A stretch of 64,000 nucleotides of DNA from Trichoplax sp. H2 (GCA_003344405.1 NOWV01000256.1:1-64000), one strand, 5' to 3'; counted from the stretch's first letter, positions 1-12,677 are shown. The notes: a model not told the origin generated them from the sequence alone. Made by a program: numbers and translations.

Positions 1-264
1 TGTGATTGCTTTCTTGAAATAAGAAATCACAATTTCTAGAAGAGTTATACTCATCTTGTAAACCTGGATAACTATACAATTAACTGCTAATGAGCAATAC
101 CGCAATTAGAACTACAGTAGTATAAGCATCTGCTCATACTGTAGTTAAAGCGAAAAAGGGAAGTTAGTAATTTGGTTAATATTGAAATTGTACTGTCTAC
201 GAACATTATTAGGTTAGTAGCTACTTTACTGCATTCACTGGATATAAATATTCAAAATTGCGCT
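1..264. other. AT-rich intergenic DNA with one perfect hairpin
   Basis: No coding signal seen. A 10-bp perfect inverted repeat (AACTACAGTA / TACTGTAGTT) lies at about 110-149 with a loop of about 17 nt. Confidence 0.4.
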
Positions 265-610
265 AGCTTAATACAGCTTCGTGACAAAGATAACGTAAAA
301 CAAATCTCTAAATTACTATAGTCTCATGGGTTCAGTATCCCTTTACTATCTAACAAGAATTTAGATGACTTCGTATCTACGTTAAAAATTTGTAGAACTC
401 TTCTTTTATTCAACCATCTGCCGAGCTTAAATATCCATCGGCAGCAGCTATCATGTAGGAGTCTTGGCAGTTTATGAAATTTAGTTCATATTGCATAGCT
501 AAATTAATATAGAAATTATTCATAATGTTAGATATTTACTGAACGATTCTAGATAATTAGATTACAGTATGTCCATACACAGAATTATTTATAGGATCAT
601 CTAGAATTGA
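265..610 (-). repeat. Decayed family D LTR-like repeat
   Basis: Reverse-complement match to the D copy at 4081-4415. Matching blocks include the segment with CTTCGTGACAAAGATAAC near 282, AAATCTCTAAATTACTATAG near 303, and a sequence near 566-590 matching the D interior. It is much more diverged than the two D copies near 4 kb, so it is an older insertion. The outer boundary near 610 is approximate. Confidence 0.65.
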
Positions 611-1989
611 ATATCTGTAGGACATTCATCACAAGCGTTACAAGACCACACTAACATCAATTAATATTAGTTACTGTATAAGGACTCTTAGTATTGTACA
701 GCATAATTCACTGTAACAAATAATAACTACCTTAGTTCTTACTATAAGTAGTTATTAGTTATCTCCATATATACAGTAAATGTTAACCACTAAATTTAGT
801 CATTTACTCTTCGCGGTGGTTTGTACCATGACATGTGCGCTGCAAGCATTAGATATGTTTGAATTGACTAGGAACAGACATTTTTAATGTTATAAGCTAA
901 CAAGAAAATGTTATAGCTATTTTCAATGTTTAATCCATACAGTAGACAAAACTGCACGTGTTGAATAAGTTATCCCTTTCATTGATACCTTATTTTTTCG
1001 ATTTTGAGGGACTGAATTTATTAAAATATAAGCTACGGGTATTTTGAACCCTATTCGCATGCTCACTGAACACATGGCTTATATCTCGGTTATAGTTCAG
1101 ATATTTTATATGTAATTTCTGTAGCTATAATATATTTAATCACCAGCTGCGTAGTTACCTCTTTAAAAACGATGCTAATACAATTTTGGAAGCATTGATA
1201 GTACAATAAAAAAATGAAAAATTTAGAAATTTCACTTTGAAAGAGATGCATTTAGATGTATTATTACGAAAATTTGAACTGAAAATAAATTTGTTTCAGA
1301 TAATTTCTTACACCATTTAAAACAGCAAAGGATAGTTCGGGGTTAAAATAAGTAATATAACTTAAGGTGTCATAGTTCTATAGACCGATATTTCTTCAGT
1401 AGATAAATATAAACTGTTACAGCAATATCAAAACATGTCGCCGGTTGGATACTGCAATATACCAAAAACTGTATTCCTTGCCGTAGATTTTATAGTGCTT
1501 TGTATCATTTACCCTGTACTGCTTTTTATGCAAACCAAAATGCAGATCATATTTTAGACTATGGTACTCATGTAATACTCATAATTAGTTTTGTTAACTT
1601 TAATTCATGATAGCAATTGATAATTTACCAACATATCAATAGCCTTACCGCTACAAGTGCAATACTGATATAAAATTAGTAAAGTCTCTTGATTGTTAGG
1701 TTAAATAAACATTGAAATACAGTTTCATTTATTTCTTGCTTATGCATTATCAATCTAACGGAATTCTATTATTAAACTGTTAAGAATAAGTTCGCAATGA
1801 GTAATATCAACAACTAAAGCAATGTACATTTAACGGCTATGTCATGCTCAAATTTTTATATTTTATTAGTCTTACGAGAAATAAAGCGATAAATTCATGA
1901 TTAGGATGACATCTGTTTAGATTTATTTTCTTTAAACTGGATAACATTCTTTATAAGTGGCATGTAAGTAATAATTACAGTTCTTATTG
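611..1989. other. Intergenic, downstream of receptor 1
   Basis: AT-rich DNA with no supported gene. A short inverted repeat of the AATAACTAC / GTAGTTATT type lies at about 719-760. Otherwise I see nothing. Confidence 0.5.
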
Positions 1990-3078
1990 TTATGCAATAC
2001 TCGATATAAAGCGTGGTGATGGTCTGTAAGGAATTGTGGTTAGCGATATTTCATTACGCTGGAAATTACTGTCTATGCGGCAGTTAAAATCAGTCCGTTG
2101 CGAATTTCTAATACGTTGTATTGGAACAATTTTAGCTGTATTAAAACATCGACAGAATGCCATACGAAAATTTCTACGTAAAGTAGAGTTTGTAGAAAGA
2201 TATATGATTGGATTAATGCTGACATTCAAATACGACAGTATCAATATAATTTGAGCCAGACCAGTGCTTACTTCTCGATTGCTTGTATATTTCCAGTAAG
2301 CAACCACTCCACTCATCATCAGAATGGTAAATGGTAGCCAGCAAATAACATTTGTACCAACTATTAATACGATTGTTCGTAGTGAAGTTTTTAAACTTCG
2401 ATGATTAGCCGCTTCAGAGTTTGATTTAGTATAGGCGATTAAAAATAAGACAATGTAGCAGCTTACGATTACTGCAACAGAACATGATATACCGATAGCG
2501 TAGACCGGATTAATGAAGCGATTAGATCGATCTACTTTAAATGATAACCAACATGTCGATATTAAACGATAACGGCCAAAGCCGTATTTTTCTAAACCTA
2601 AAAGAGGAAATACAGCTAGCGCAAGCGAATAACAATAGCATATTGTGATAACAGTGACATATTTTCGGCGAGTAGCTCGTCTTATGTATTTAAATGGATC
2701 TATAACAGCATGGCAACGTTCTATACTAACGGCTACAGTAAGAGAGAATGAAGCACCATTAAAGATGCTGATTAAAAAACCTTGAATTTGACAAATTATT
2801 TGGTTATAACTCGTAAAAACAACTGCAATTACGAACGGCAGTACAATTAAGCCAGTTAAAAAATCCGTTACAGCTATTGCGATTAAATAAACATTACTGC
2901 ATGTTTGCAAAGACGGCGAACGATAAATTACCCATAAATTGAAACTGTTGGCAATTATTGCGACAATCATGATAGTAAATAAAATAGGTAATTCCACGGA
3001 ACTTGGTATTTCTACTTTAGAAAGATTTGTTGTTGCATTTGATAACAATAACAGATTCAAGTCGTGACCACTGGCCAT
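1990..3078 (-). CDS. Intact rhodopsin-like (class A) GPCR, receptor 1
   Basis: Complete single-exon 7TM receptor of 362 aa. I start at the ATG at 3078 (MASGHDLN...), because the three upstream in-frame codons begin with TTG. Landmarks: N-glycosylation sites N14 and N18; TM1 about 30-52 with N44; TM2 with D72 (AVTDF); C96 before TM3; ERC at 120-122 in place of DRY; TM4 about 140-162 lacking the usual Trp; ECL2 GFGRY then C176-W177; TM5 about 190-216; TM6 with CWLP at 246-249; TM7 with NPIIY at 289-293; a basic helix 8 ending C309/C311, possible palmitoylation sites. These are the standard class A landmarks, so it should be a plasma-membrane G-protein-coupled receptor. The ligand cannot be read from sequence. 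One of only two undamaged members of a nine-locus minus-strand array, and likely functional. Confidence 0.95.
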   Translation of the reverse strand: MASGHDLNLLLLSNATTNLSKVEIPSSVELPILFTIMIVAIIANSFNLWVIYRSPSLQTCSNVYLIAIAVTDFLTGLIVLPFVIAVVFTSYNQIICQIQGFLISIFNGASFSLTVAVSIERCHAVIDPFKYIRRATRRKYVTVITICYCYSLALAVFPLLGLEKYGFGRYRLISTCWLSFKVDRSNRFINPVYAIGISCSVAVIVSCYIVLFLIAYTKSNSEAANHRSLKTSLRTIVLIVGTNVICWLPFTILMMSGVVAYWKYTSNREVSTGLAQIILILSYLNVSINPIIYLSTNSTLRRNFRMAFCRCFNTAKIVPIQRIRNSQRTDFNCRIDSNFQRNEISLTTIPYRPSPRFISSIA

Positions 3079-3740
3079 GATATTCAAAAATTAGAAAGGA
3101 AAGACCGTTGCAATGAACATTGATAAAAAATTTCTTGTATGTACTTCTAAAATATATCGTTCAAGACGTCCATAATATTCTTTTTTACGTTAAATATTAA
3201 GTCCTTTCGCCAGAGACGGAAAGAATACTAAAACAGCTACTGAAAGTAAGCAAATTTTTAATAACTATTCAGAAAATATTTAAGTGAAGACTATGACCTA
3301 TTAAATAAGTTCAAATTTGCTCTATTCATCTTCCATTTTTTTTGTATTCAGTAGCAGAGTGGCGAAAATATTTTAATTGTTGCTTGTCGTAATAAAAACG
3401 GATAATACGCAAATACAATCGATATGCTGATGTTTATTGTAATTTCTAATAATAAGTCAGAATTTATTCTACTGCTAAAATTAAATTCAATCTCCTTTGT
3501 TTAATTCGTAGGTCTGTTATTATTGGAAAAAAATTAACACAGATAACACTTCTGATTAAATATTGATTATAGTTTGGCTATTATCTCTGGTAAAATTGCC
3601 ATGGTATCGAACATTACTGATATTGTCGTAATTATTAAATTTGTCTATTTTATATCTTTCGATTGGTTTAACATCAAATAAAGTGGTATGACTTCGAAAT
3701 AGAAAATTAAATAAAAGTAGAAATCGTACATTTTATTTAA
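3079..3740. other. Upstream region of receptor 1
   Basis: AT-rich, no coding signal. It should hold the receptor 1 promoter, but I cannot pick out a TATA box or other site with confidence. Confidence 0.4.
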
Positions 3741-3880
3741 TATAAATGTGTTACAGTAAATTTAATGCTATGCTGTAATGTGCACTGGAATGATTCTGTG
3801 AATGGACATATTGAAGTCCGACTGTGAAAAATTAGTTAGTAGATGTTCTCCTAAGTATTTTTATAAGATGACTCGTGAAT
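3741..3880 (+). repeat. Family D 5' fragment, cut by assembly gap
   Basis: These 140 bp are nearly identical to 4081-4220, the first 140 bp of the D copy beyond the gap. The flank to the left differs from that of the other copy, so this is either a second insertion or another haplotype. The contig ends inside the repeat. Confidence 0.8.
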
Positions 3881-3900
3881 NNNNNNNNNNNNNNNNNNNN
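3881..3900. other. Scaffold gap (20 N)
   Basis: Exactly 20 N, the same as the other four gaps, so a placeholder of unknown true length. Both sides carry family D sequence. Confidence 0.95.
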
Positions 3901-4080
3901 ATATATACTGTATGTTATACATAGTTTTATTGATAATTAAAATAAGGAAGAAATTTTCAATTACTTGTATGATAGTATCACGGTACGAACTACCGTGAAG
4001 AAATAGCTATCTAAATTTGGTTAATATAATATAGTGATAATATATTACAACTAGTTACTTACAATAGGAATTACTTTAAT
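3901..4080 (+). repeat. Left arm of a 180-bp inverted repeat
   Basis: Reverse complement of 6141-6320 along its full length with few differences and no net length change. It contains an internal hairpin (TCACGGT / ACTACCGTGA) near 3984-4003. The arms enclose a D copy and a C copy. Confidence 0.85.
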
Positions 4081-4415
4081 TGTAAATGTTTTACAGTAAA
4101 TTTAATGCTATGCTGTAATGTGCACTGAAATGATTCTGTGAATGGACATATTGAAGTCCGACTGTGAAAAATTAGTTAGTAGATGTTCTCCTAAGTATTT
4201 TTATAAGATGACTCGTGAATATTAGCTGCTGTAGAAGAGTATATAAGCCCGTCATATAGTTAAATAAAGTAGTTCTCAATTGTCTAGTTGAGTTTAACGT
4301 AGAATCAAAGCGGTCTAAATTCTTGTGAGGTAGTTAAGGGATACTGAATCCCGGAGACTATAGTAATTTAGAGATTTGTTTTATGTTATCCTTGTCACGA
4401 AGCTGGTTTGTAACA
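4081..4415 (+). mobile_element. Family D solo-LTR-like element
   Basis: About 330 bp, ending TTTGTAACA. LTR-like signals in order: TATATAAG at 4240-4247, AATAAA at 4263-4268, and a hairpin GGGAT / ATCCC at 4338-4352, 63 bp before the 3' end. The left end is TGTAAATG or the TGTTACAG-like sequence 8 bp inside it (the first G of the latter is mutated here but present in the copy at 3749). No clear target duplication. No internal retrotransposon genes nearby, so solo LTR is an inference. Confidence 0.65.
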
Positions 4416-4537
4416 GATAGCCTCAACAAAACATTAATTACCGTACTCATAGTATATAGAACTTTATAACGAAATCAATTGCAGATACAACGAAAATTAC
4501 CAATTAAAATATTTATGAAAAATGCATTGCAGCAATG
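4416..4537. other. Short spacer between D and C repeats
   Basis: Unique AT-rich sequence, no gene seen. Confidence 0.4.
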
Positions 4538-5970
4538 TGTAATGAAATGAAAAGTGTAGAGATCAAGCTACAAAACTTTAACAAACTTTGATTCTACTTT
4601 CGTTGAACTCTGGCCGACTTAACGCTAATACTTTGACACCAAATAAAATTTGGGGAAATAACCGAACAATAATTTATTACAAAACAAAAATGGAGAGGAG
4701 TATAAACCGAACAACCTTACAAATACTTAGCTTTAAGTATTATTAAAATAAATGACAGACTTATAATAAACTGTCAGCGACCAAACAATCTTTCAAAAAG
4801 AAGAACGTTTTAACTTACGACAATTCGACCCCGAAGACTTTTTAAATTCAACAAGTTCTTCAAATAAAATCTTCTTCTACTCTCTCTCTAAATTTTCTAA
4901 TTGCACTATCATTTATAGACTTCGTAGAGCCATCAGAGGTATTTAAAACTAAACATTTGCTAACTAATCGCTCTTAAGATCCGTTTTAGAAAACTACTAT
5001 GCACCATTTAAGAAAACAAAAATCACTCAAAGTTCAGATACAATTTACCCTATATTTCCCTTACAAAACACTATAAAACCAACAAGTTAACTATGAAAAT
5101 ACATCAAACTTCACTTCTAACTTAATTTCTATCATTAATACACTATAAAAGTCTAAAAATCAACCTTTAAACATCAAGAAATTATCTCGCATTTAGTCAT
5201 AAAAACAACAGTCTACTACTTAACAATCAACACAACCTCTGCCAATTTCCATCTTATTTATTTTCTATTTTCCTCACTAAATCTAAATTCTCCTAATGTG
5301 ACTTCAAGTCACGTCATAAAATTCCAAAGTTTCAAATTCACAACAAAAAGTCCAAATTTCAAAAATCAACTCCTACGATATTTTTCATGAACAAAAATCC
5401 AAAAACTTAAAACAGAAAAATTATATCAGACATAAATTAAAACAGGAAAATTATATCGGACATAAATCCGACTGGTTCTGGAATCCGAATCCGAAAAATC
5501 CGGATTTTATAAAGATTGCAGTAATCGCTATCTCGCTAATCAAAATATTTTATATGACTATCACGACTACTTTTCTGACATTAGTATCGCTAAATATTCG
5601 CGAGTATTGACAGTTGATGTTTTAGCGTCAGATTGTACTGTAACTGTACGATTATAGACTACATTACAGTACTTTGTCGTCATGTTATAAATCCCCTTTC
5701 TGTAAGGATAGGGTTTTGCTAATAAGTCAAATTCCGTTACAAGTTGAATAGATGATCAAACGCCCTTTCTTTACATTAGGCAATTGCTCTAGGGCTACTT
5801 CTATAGTAATCTATATATAATACCTTGTAAAATAATGAAGAAGAAAAGATGGCGACATGATGATTTGGCAGGGTAAAACTTAAAGACACCATTATTTTCT
5901 AGGTATTTTCTATAGTAAAATAATACTAGTTACATACTAAAAGCTATAAAGGACTTTGCTTTTCGTCCTT
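4538..5970 (-). mobile_element. Family C repeat, full copy
   Basis: About 1.43 kb, reverse complement of 11308-12677, with a further partial copy at 62257-62949. In element orientation it begins with a hairpin (AAGGAC / GTCCTT type, here 5951-5970) and ends near TTTCATTA. It carries a CCGGATTTT...CCGGAACCGG-like block and a GTGACTT/AAGTCAC palindrome. A roughly 30-bp unit is tandemly doubled at about 5405-5465. An internal ATG-initiated frame runs only about 40 codons here. No transposase or RT is recognisable, so it is probably non-autonomous and the class is unknown. Confidence 0.75.
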
Positions 5971-6140
5971 CACCACAAATGTTTGAAGGATTCATGGAAA
6001 TTTAATCGAGTTGGTCAATTTTAAGTTTGCAAAGTTGCAATGACTTAGGAACAACGTCACAAGCTCGAATTGTGTATAGAAATTTGATAGATATTCAATT
6101 TCATTTTTCACTGTTGATATAATAAAGAAGACTGAAATTT
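5971..6140. other. Spacer between C repeat and inverted-repeat arm
   Basis: AT-rich, nothing recognised. Confidence 0.4.
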
Positions 6141-6320
6141 ATTAAAGTAATTCCTATTGTAAGTAACTAGTTGTAATATATTATCACTATATTATATTAA
6201 GCAAATTTAGATAGCTATTTCTTCACGGTAGTTCGTGCCGTGACACTATCATACAAGTAATTGAAAATTTCTTCCTTATTATAATCATCAATAAAACTAT
6301 GTATAACATACAGTATATAT
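6141..6320 (-). repeat. Right arm of the 180-bp inverted repeat
   Basis: Reverse complement of 3901-4080. Read on the minus strand, an internal TGTCACGG start followed by a hairpin at about 6223-6243 resembles the ends of the LTR-like families. A related TGTCACGG end lies on the minus strand at 51795. Confidence 0.85.
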
Positions 6321-7758
6321 CCATATAGATCGCTGAATCAAATTTCAAGATTAGCAAATTTTAAACTTTTTAGAATGAAAACTTTGGTTATTTTTCACTA
6401 ACTTTATATAAAGATGCATTAATTATTATTTAGGATATGTTTTAAATAATGCTTTAGTCATGATTGGTACCTCATTCATTGATTAAAGTGACAATTATAG
6501 TAGTATTAAGATATCTATAATGAAGTAACATAATTTGTTTCAGCTTAAAAATCATAATATGACTTCATGCCATAGTAACTTCGTGAATTCTTAAGAAAGT
6601 TACTACTTCAGATATGTGAACATAGACTAACAAACTTTTATCACGTTTCCTGAAAATTGACTTAAGTTGCAGTTGTAAAATTTTGACGTATAATCCCCTA
6701 GAAGGTTCATCGTGACGTAAGACTAAAATTCCTAGTTTAATTTATCATCATCTATTGAACATCAAACAGAGACAGGGTATCTACCATTTATTGCCTGCGT
6801 AGTACATGTTAACATTACTGATAGCGATAAACATGCATTAAGAGTGTCATTTCGGCATGCAGGGGTTAGTATTATTTAGGAAAATAGCTTTATTCAAGTT
6901 ACGAAATAGTCAATAATATAGACACTCCGAATTCTATAATAAGATATTTTCGGCTTATTTCGGTGCTGAAAATTAATATGTGGTTGGGACTAATTCACAG
7001 TTAATTAATAATTATCTCTTATGATACGAATGATTTCATGAATGAATGTTTTGTATTCTGACTATCTTACCTAAGTCATAGAATATCGATATCTTTAAAT
7101 TTTCGCTGTATTTATAATTAAAGGCTTTAGATGCAATTTTACTGTTTAATTTACTGGCGCTAATAATACTAATTACAAGTACATATTAGAAATGTATAAA
7201 ATCCTGCATATTGTATAATAAAGTTGATTCTATAGCGAAGTGTTGACAAGAAGGAAAAGGTGTAACGTAAAAATTGTTGTATTTTAAATCTGTGGAATTA
7301 GGAATAAAGGCGCCGCAAGAATTCCTTGAACAAATTTAGATCTCAGGTACATAGTTTTGTACAAGATTTGTAGATCAGGCTTTTTACTTATCTTGTTATG
7401 AAGTTAGCATGTGAGAATATGCAGCTGTCTCACTTCTATAATTTTATTAATTCTGATAATACGAGCAGTACGATGGCAAATAAAGGATTGAAGAAAATAG
7501 AATTCAGGCTATTTTTTCAAAACTATTCAGCAGTGTAAGTATTTTTAGCTCACGTATAATAGAAGCAATCTATTGCCATTCAAGAGAATACCTCCGATAA
7601 GCTATTACACTACAATAAACTAATGTGGGATACAATAACAATATTAATGCATTTATAACAAAAGCAATTTATTCAGATTTCTTATCAGCCAATTAAAGGA
7701 AGTGTTAGGAACATGGTTAGGAACAGTTCGTGGAATCATTGTTAGATGTGCCTAGTAT
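6321..7758. other. Intergenic
   Basis: AT-rich, no supported gene or repeat recognised. Confidence 0.45.
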
Positions 7759-8324
7759 TGTTACGGAGCCATGCTCCGAAATATTGATTGCTATGTTAAT
7801 TAAGATATCTCATTTAAATTATTGTTTGCTCCAGTAGCTTATTAGATATTAATGTTTATTAATAAGTACTTGTTCAATATTGTTGACGTGTCGGAGCTAA
7901 CACGCTTAGTCTGTAAACGTTAATTAATAACACTTTAAGTGTAAGATCAATTACTTTGCAGAGCCTTGAGGCTCTAGTTGCTACACTAGGATATGTATAC
8001 TGTACAGTGTAAGCCGCCATTTCAAGAATATTCACAAGTGTACCATCGGCGAGACTATAAAAAGTGGAGCAGTAGCTTAGCTTCTTAGTTCCAGTTAGTC
8101 ATTTGCAGGATCTTTTGACTATTATTGCTAAGAATATTCTTACGTTTTTCTTTAGTACATTTTATGACTAAGGTTAACGAAAATAAAGTAAAGTATTTAA
8201 ACCTATTACTCAATAGTAGCTTTTTTGTGTAGCTGAAAGTTAGTTCAACTACGATAGGTCCCTAAGTTAGTTGGGAACACGAGTAATAGTGAAGATAGTC
8301 TTTAAGACCCGGTTTCTTGTTACA
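7759..8324 (+). mobile_element. Family E solo-LTR-like element, copy 1
   Basis: Begins TGTTACGGAGC and ends TTGTTACA. The 5' end carries a GGAGC/GCTCC palindrome shared with the copy at 50969. TATAAAAAG at 8056-8064, AATAAA at 8182-8187, and a TCCC/GGGA hairpin at about 8258-8278, 46 bp before the 3' end. Similarity to copy 2 is strong at the 5' end and in the layout of signals, weaker in between. No flanking target duplication could be read. Confidence 0.6.
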
Positions 8325-11307
8325 AAGGAGATTTATAACAAGTATATCTAAAGCAGTCACAAAAACAGAAAATTGAGATTATGAAAGCCTAGATCTATAG
8401 GTTATATGTCAGGGGTAACAATACATTGCCTGCGATATTTAAATCATTTTAAATTAGCTTCTCATATTTTACTGTTCATTAGCAGATCTTACAAATACTT
8501 GCAGAGCCTTCATGCAAATTATCGTAATATTCATTTTTTTAGACTACATAATTAGTTTTTGTTCCTATTTAAAGCACCGAATAGATCACTTTCACGACTG
8601 TTTTGAATATAGATTAATAGTAGTATCATCAGGATTTATTTTTGATCGTGAAAGTCGTGAACTGATGAATCTCAAACTGTTACGTCTAATCATAGTAGTG
8701 AATGCTGTTTTCAGGCAATAAGTTATCAGAACTGGATAGTAAGCAAACGTTTATATTAATAGTATCAGCACATCTCGCAAGAATAAGGATTGTATATTTC
8801 TCCTATGAGTTGATTCACTTTAATTGAATATAATAAAGTTACAAATAAGAAATCTATCCATTAAATAATGCCAGTGATACCTAAAGAAGGCCTTATTTCT
8901 ATAAATTGAATAGTTATAATTATTACCTCAAATATTTGAGACGATAGTAATCGTTAGTATCAAGTTTGCTATCTAAGTAATATCAGAAAATATGATTATA
9001 TATTTTCCACTTCGTTCCTTAGATTTAGAGATAGATTTCAACGGGTGTCATGAGTGATATCCGCGATACTACGTTAATTTTGTTAACCGTTAGTTGCCAA
9101 TGGAATTAATGGTATCAAAAGCTATATAAAGCTAAACTGTAATTCGGCAGTTCAGTTCCACAGTAGTTGTTGTACAGAGAGGTACCCTCATTTAGCCTAG
9201 TAAAATTATTTTACTATTTTTACTAGAACTGCTTTATACTTGTGCGGTTGTATCTTACCGTAGATCTCCATCAGTAAAAGGGAAGTATTAATATTCTAGT
9301 AGAATAGTATCGGTTACAAATTTATAAAGAAAAGTTTATAAGAGAAATTATGACAACGAGATATTTACATTTAATATTATTCAAGGTAATATCGGTTAAA
9401 CATGAATTATTTGCACCTCTTTTTGAAACAATTAAAATCATTAAGAACATAATCCTGTAAAAGGTAGACATTGAATGTTAATTTAAATCTAAATTTAATT
9501 ACTGCTACATTTCACTTATAGTTGAGAGATTAAAGAAAATTTTTTGTAGTGAGATCTATAACGATAGCGAATTTTAACGTAGACAGTTTACAGGCTATTA
9601 TATGTCATTGTGATTTTCTTTAGATTGTGCTCGGTCATAATCGCAAAAAATCAAATTAAAAGCACTTAGTTGAACCGCATTCTATATTGTAGCTAGTGTG
9701 AGGAGGAAACAGTGTAAGGCTATATATTTATGAACTATGAGAACTAGTCAAATAGCTTTAGTAACGTATAATAGGGAATGTGTGCAAGCTTACCGTGGTA
9801 ACTAGGAGAATTAACTAATGAGATAGATACAAGACGATAGTTATTTTAGTGTGAAAAGTACAGTAAGAGGATACTTTTTACATAAACGCAAAATAGAACA
9901 AAAATAGCTTACTTCTATGTTGGAAGATTTCTTCGGTGCAATTGGATTAGAGTATAAAAGGAATTCTATAGCCTAAATATCAATTCTAGATCATAAAAAT
10001 ATGAAGTTATACTACAGTGAAGTTAAAGTAAACTATTACTAAATTACTTAGAAGTATACGTTACTGGCGTATAAGCATTATAAAATGAATATATGTTATG
10101 GTCACTTCTAGAACTGACTCAACCATATCCAATGCTTTCATTATTAAAACTGAAGCTAGCCAAACCTTATCATTCATCACTAGCCCATAAACTCGACCTA
10201 GCCTTAAAGGCATTGTAAGTCAACACCAATTTTAAAAAATTGCTAGAATTGGTTGGTCAATCCTAGGATTTTCCCAGCTAGAGGATTAACATATGCATTA
10301 TGTTCAATTTCTGAAGCACGATAGGTCTTAGGATTGACTCAACTAGATCTATTTTTGACATATGCCTATCACAAAAAGTAATTTCAAGGTTGATGTGCTA
10401 CAGCTTTCACTGTCGCTTATTACTCTCCCCGTATGATCTTATTCAATAGTAATTTCTTGCTTTGCCGCATAAATCTTTCCATCTTTTACCGTTTGTAACT
10501 GGATAAACTGAAAATTTGAAACTGAGGTTATTCTTATGAATATTCTAATCGAGCTGAAGAATTATACCACTTAAATTGCTGGCTAAGCCATCTAAATACA
10601 AATAAAATCTTAGTAAAAACTGAACTTATAAAAAATAAAAATCATAAAGGTTGATGAATAAGGGCTCAAAAATTTGCGAAAAAGAATAATTCTTCAGTAC
10701 AAACTTTATATATGATACTTTTCCAGAATTCGCCTTTTCATTCTTTAATCATATAGTAGAAAAATTTTACGCTTGTCATTCTAATTATCCTTCTCATTAC
10801 AAATGCATATTGACAGCTATCTTATTTTTACATCAGGAAGTATAGTTCTAAAAAAGCATCTATTAACGTAGGCTAATCGAAACGCAAAATTGACAATAAA
10901 TTGCATTAAATTGTCTTAACTTCTAAGTCCTATTTTACTTTTCTTAAAATCTTTTATTAGTAAAGATATAATCGGAAAGTATGTAAGATATTCAATTCTA
11001 AACTAAACATCCTTAGGTATTTTATTAGTATCGATTAAATGAAGATTGAGTTGATTGATGAATAGCAAAGCCACTAAATAGAGGTATTCGATTGCAATAT
11101 CACCATTTTTGATGCTGATCACTGCAGTAATCTTTCATTTACAGTCTTGGTTCTAATAAAATACTTTCAGTCTTTAATCATTTTTTGCCAATATCTATAA
11201 GTTAAGAAGTTTTATATCTCTAAGATCATAAAATCTTGGCTTCATCTATCACCAGACGCCATGCATTACTATCGTTAACATTCTAATAGTTAATATGTAA
11301 TGGTGTA
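8325..11307. other. Intergenic, one promoter-like patch
   Basis: Three kb with no supported gene. A TATATAAAG box near 9123 with initiator-like sequence after it resembles the promoter part of the LTR-like repeats, but I could not define element ends. A 69-codon ATG frame at 8512-8721 has no recognisable features and looks like chance. Confidence 0.4.
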
Positions 11308-12677
11308 GTAAAGGACTAAAAGTAGAGTCCTTTATAGCTTTTAGTATGTAACTAGTATTATTTTACTATAGTAAAAATACCTATAAAAAGATAGCGTCTT
11401 TAAGTTTTACCCTGCCAAATCATCATGTCGCCATCTTTCTTCTTCATTATTTTACAAGGTATTATATAGATTACTATAGAAGTAGCCCTAGAGCAATTGC
11501 CTAATCTAAAGAAAGGGCATTTGATCGTCTATTCAAATTGTAACAAAATTTGACTCAGTAACAAAACCCTATCCTTAGAGAAAAGGGATTTATGACATGA
11601 CAGTAAAATACTGTAATGTAGTCTATAATTGTACAGTTACCGTACAACCTGACGCTAAAATATCAACTGTTAATATTCAGCGATACGAATGTCAGAAAAA
11701 TAGTCGTGATAATCATATAAAATTTTTGATAAGATTCGATAAGGGATATAGTGATTACTGTGATCTTTATAAAATCCGGATTTTACGAATTCGGATTCCG
11801 GAACCGGTCGGATTTATGTCCGATGTAATTTTCCTGTTTTAATTTTTGGATTTTTGTTCATGAAAGATATCGTAAGAGTTGATTTATGAAATTTGAACTT
11901 TTTGTTATGAATTTGAAACTTTGGAATTTTATGACGTGACTTGAAAGTCACATTAGGAAAGTTTTGTGAGGAAAATAGAAAATAAGATGGATGTTGGCAG
12001 AGGTTGTGTTGATTGTTAAGTAGTTAGACTGTTATTTTTATACTAAATCTTGATATTTAATGGTTAATTTTTAGACTTTTATAGTGTATTAATGATAGAA
12101 ATTAAGTTAGAAGTGAAATTTGATGTATTTTCATAGTTAACTTGTTGGTTTTATAGTGTTTTGTGAGGGAATCGTAGGGTAAATTGTGTCTGAACTTTGA
12201 ATAATTTTTGCTTACTTAAATGGTGCAAAGTAGTTTTCTAAAACGGATCTTAAGAGAGATTAGTTAGCAAATGTTTAGTTTTAAATACCTCTGACGGCTC
12301 TACGAAGCCTATAAATGATAGTGCAACTAGAAAAATTTAGGAGGAGAGTAGAAGAAGATTGTTTTGATGAACTTGTTGAATTTAAAAAGCCTTCGGGGTC
12401 GAATTGTCGTAAGTTAATACGTTCTTCTTTTTGAAAGGTTGTTTGGTCGTTGACATTTTTAAGTCTGTCACTTATTTTATTAATACTTAAGGTTAAGTAT
12501 TTGCAACGATGTTCGGTTTATACTTCTCTCCATTTTGTTTTTAATGAATTGCTGTTCGCTTATTTCCCCAAATTTTATTTGGTGCCAAAGTTTCGTTAAG
12601 TCGACCGGTGTGCAACAAAAGCAGAATCAAAGTTTGTTAAAGCTTTGTAGCTTGATCTCTATACTTTTCGTTTCATT
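11308..12677 (+). mobile_element. Family C repeat, copy 2
   Basis: About 1.37 kb, inverted relative to the copy at 4538-5970. Starts with the AAGGAC...GTCCTT hairpin at 11311-11331. The 30-bp unit doubled in the other two copies is single here. An 81-codon ATG frame at 11597-11842 is the longest in the family, but it is cut to about 30-45 codons in the others, so I do not call it a gene. Confidence 0.75.

Noticed and set aside
2036-2254. 72-codon plus-strand frame
   Set aside because: Lies antisense within the intact receptor 1; a shadow frame.
11597-11842. 81-codon ATG frame in family C
   Set aside because: Stops after about 30-45 codons in the two other copies, so not maintained as a gene.
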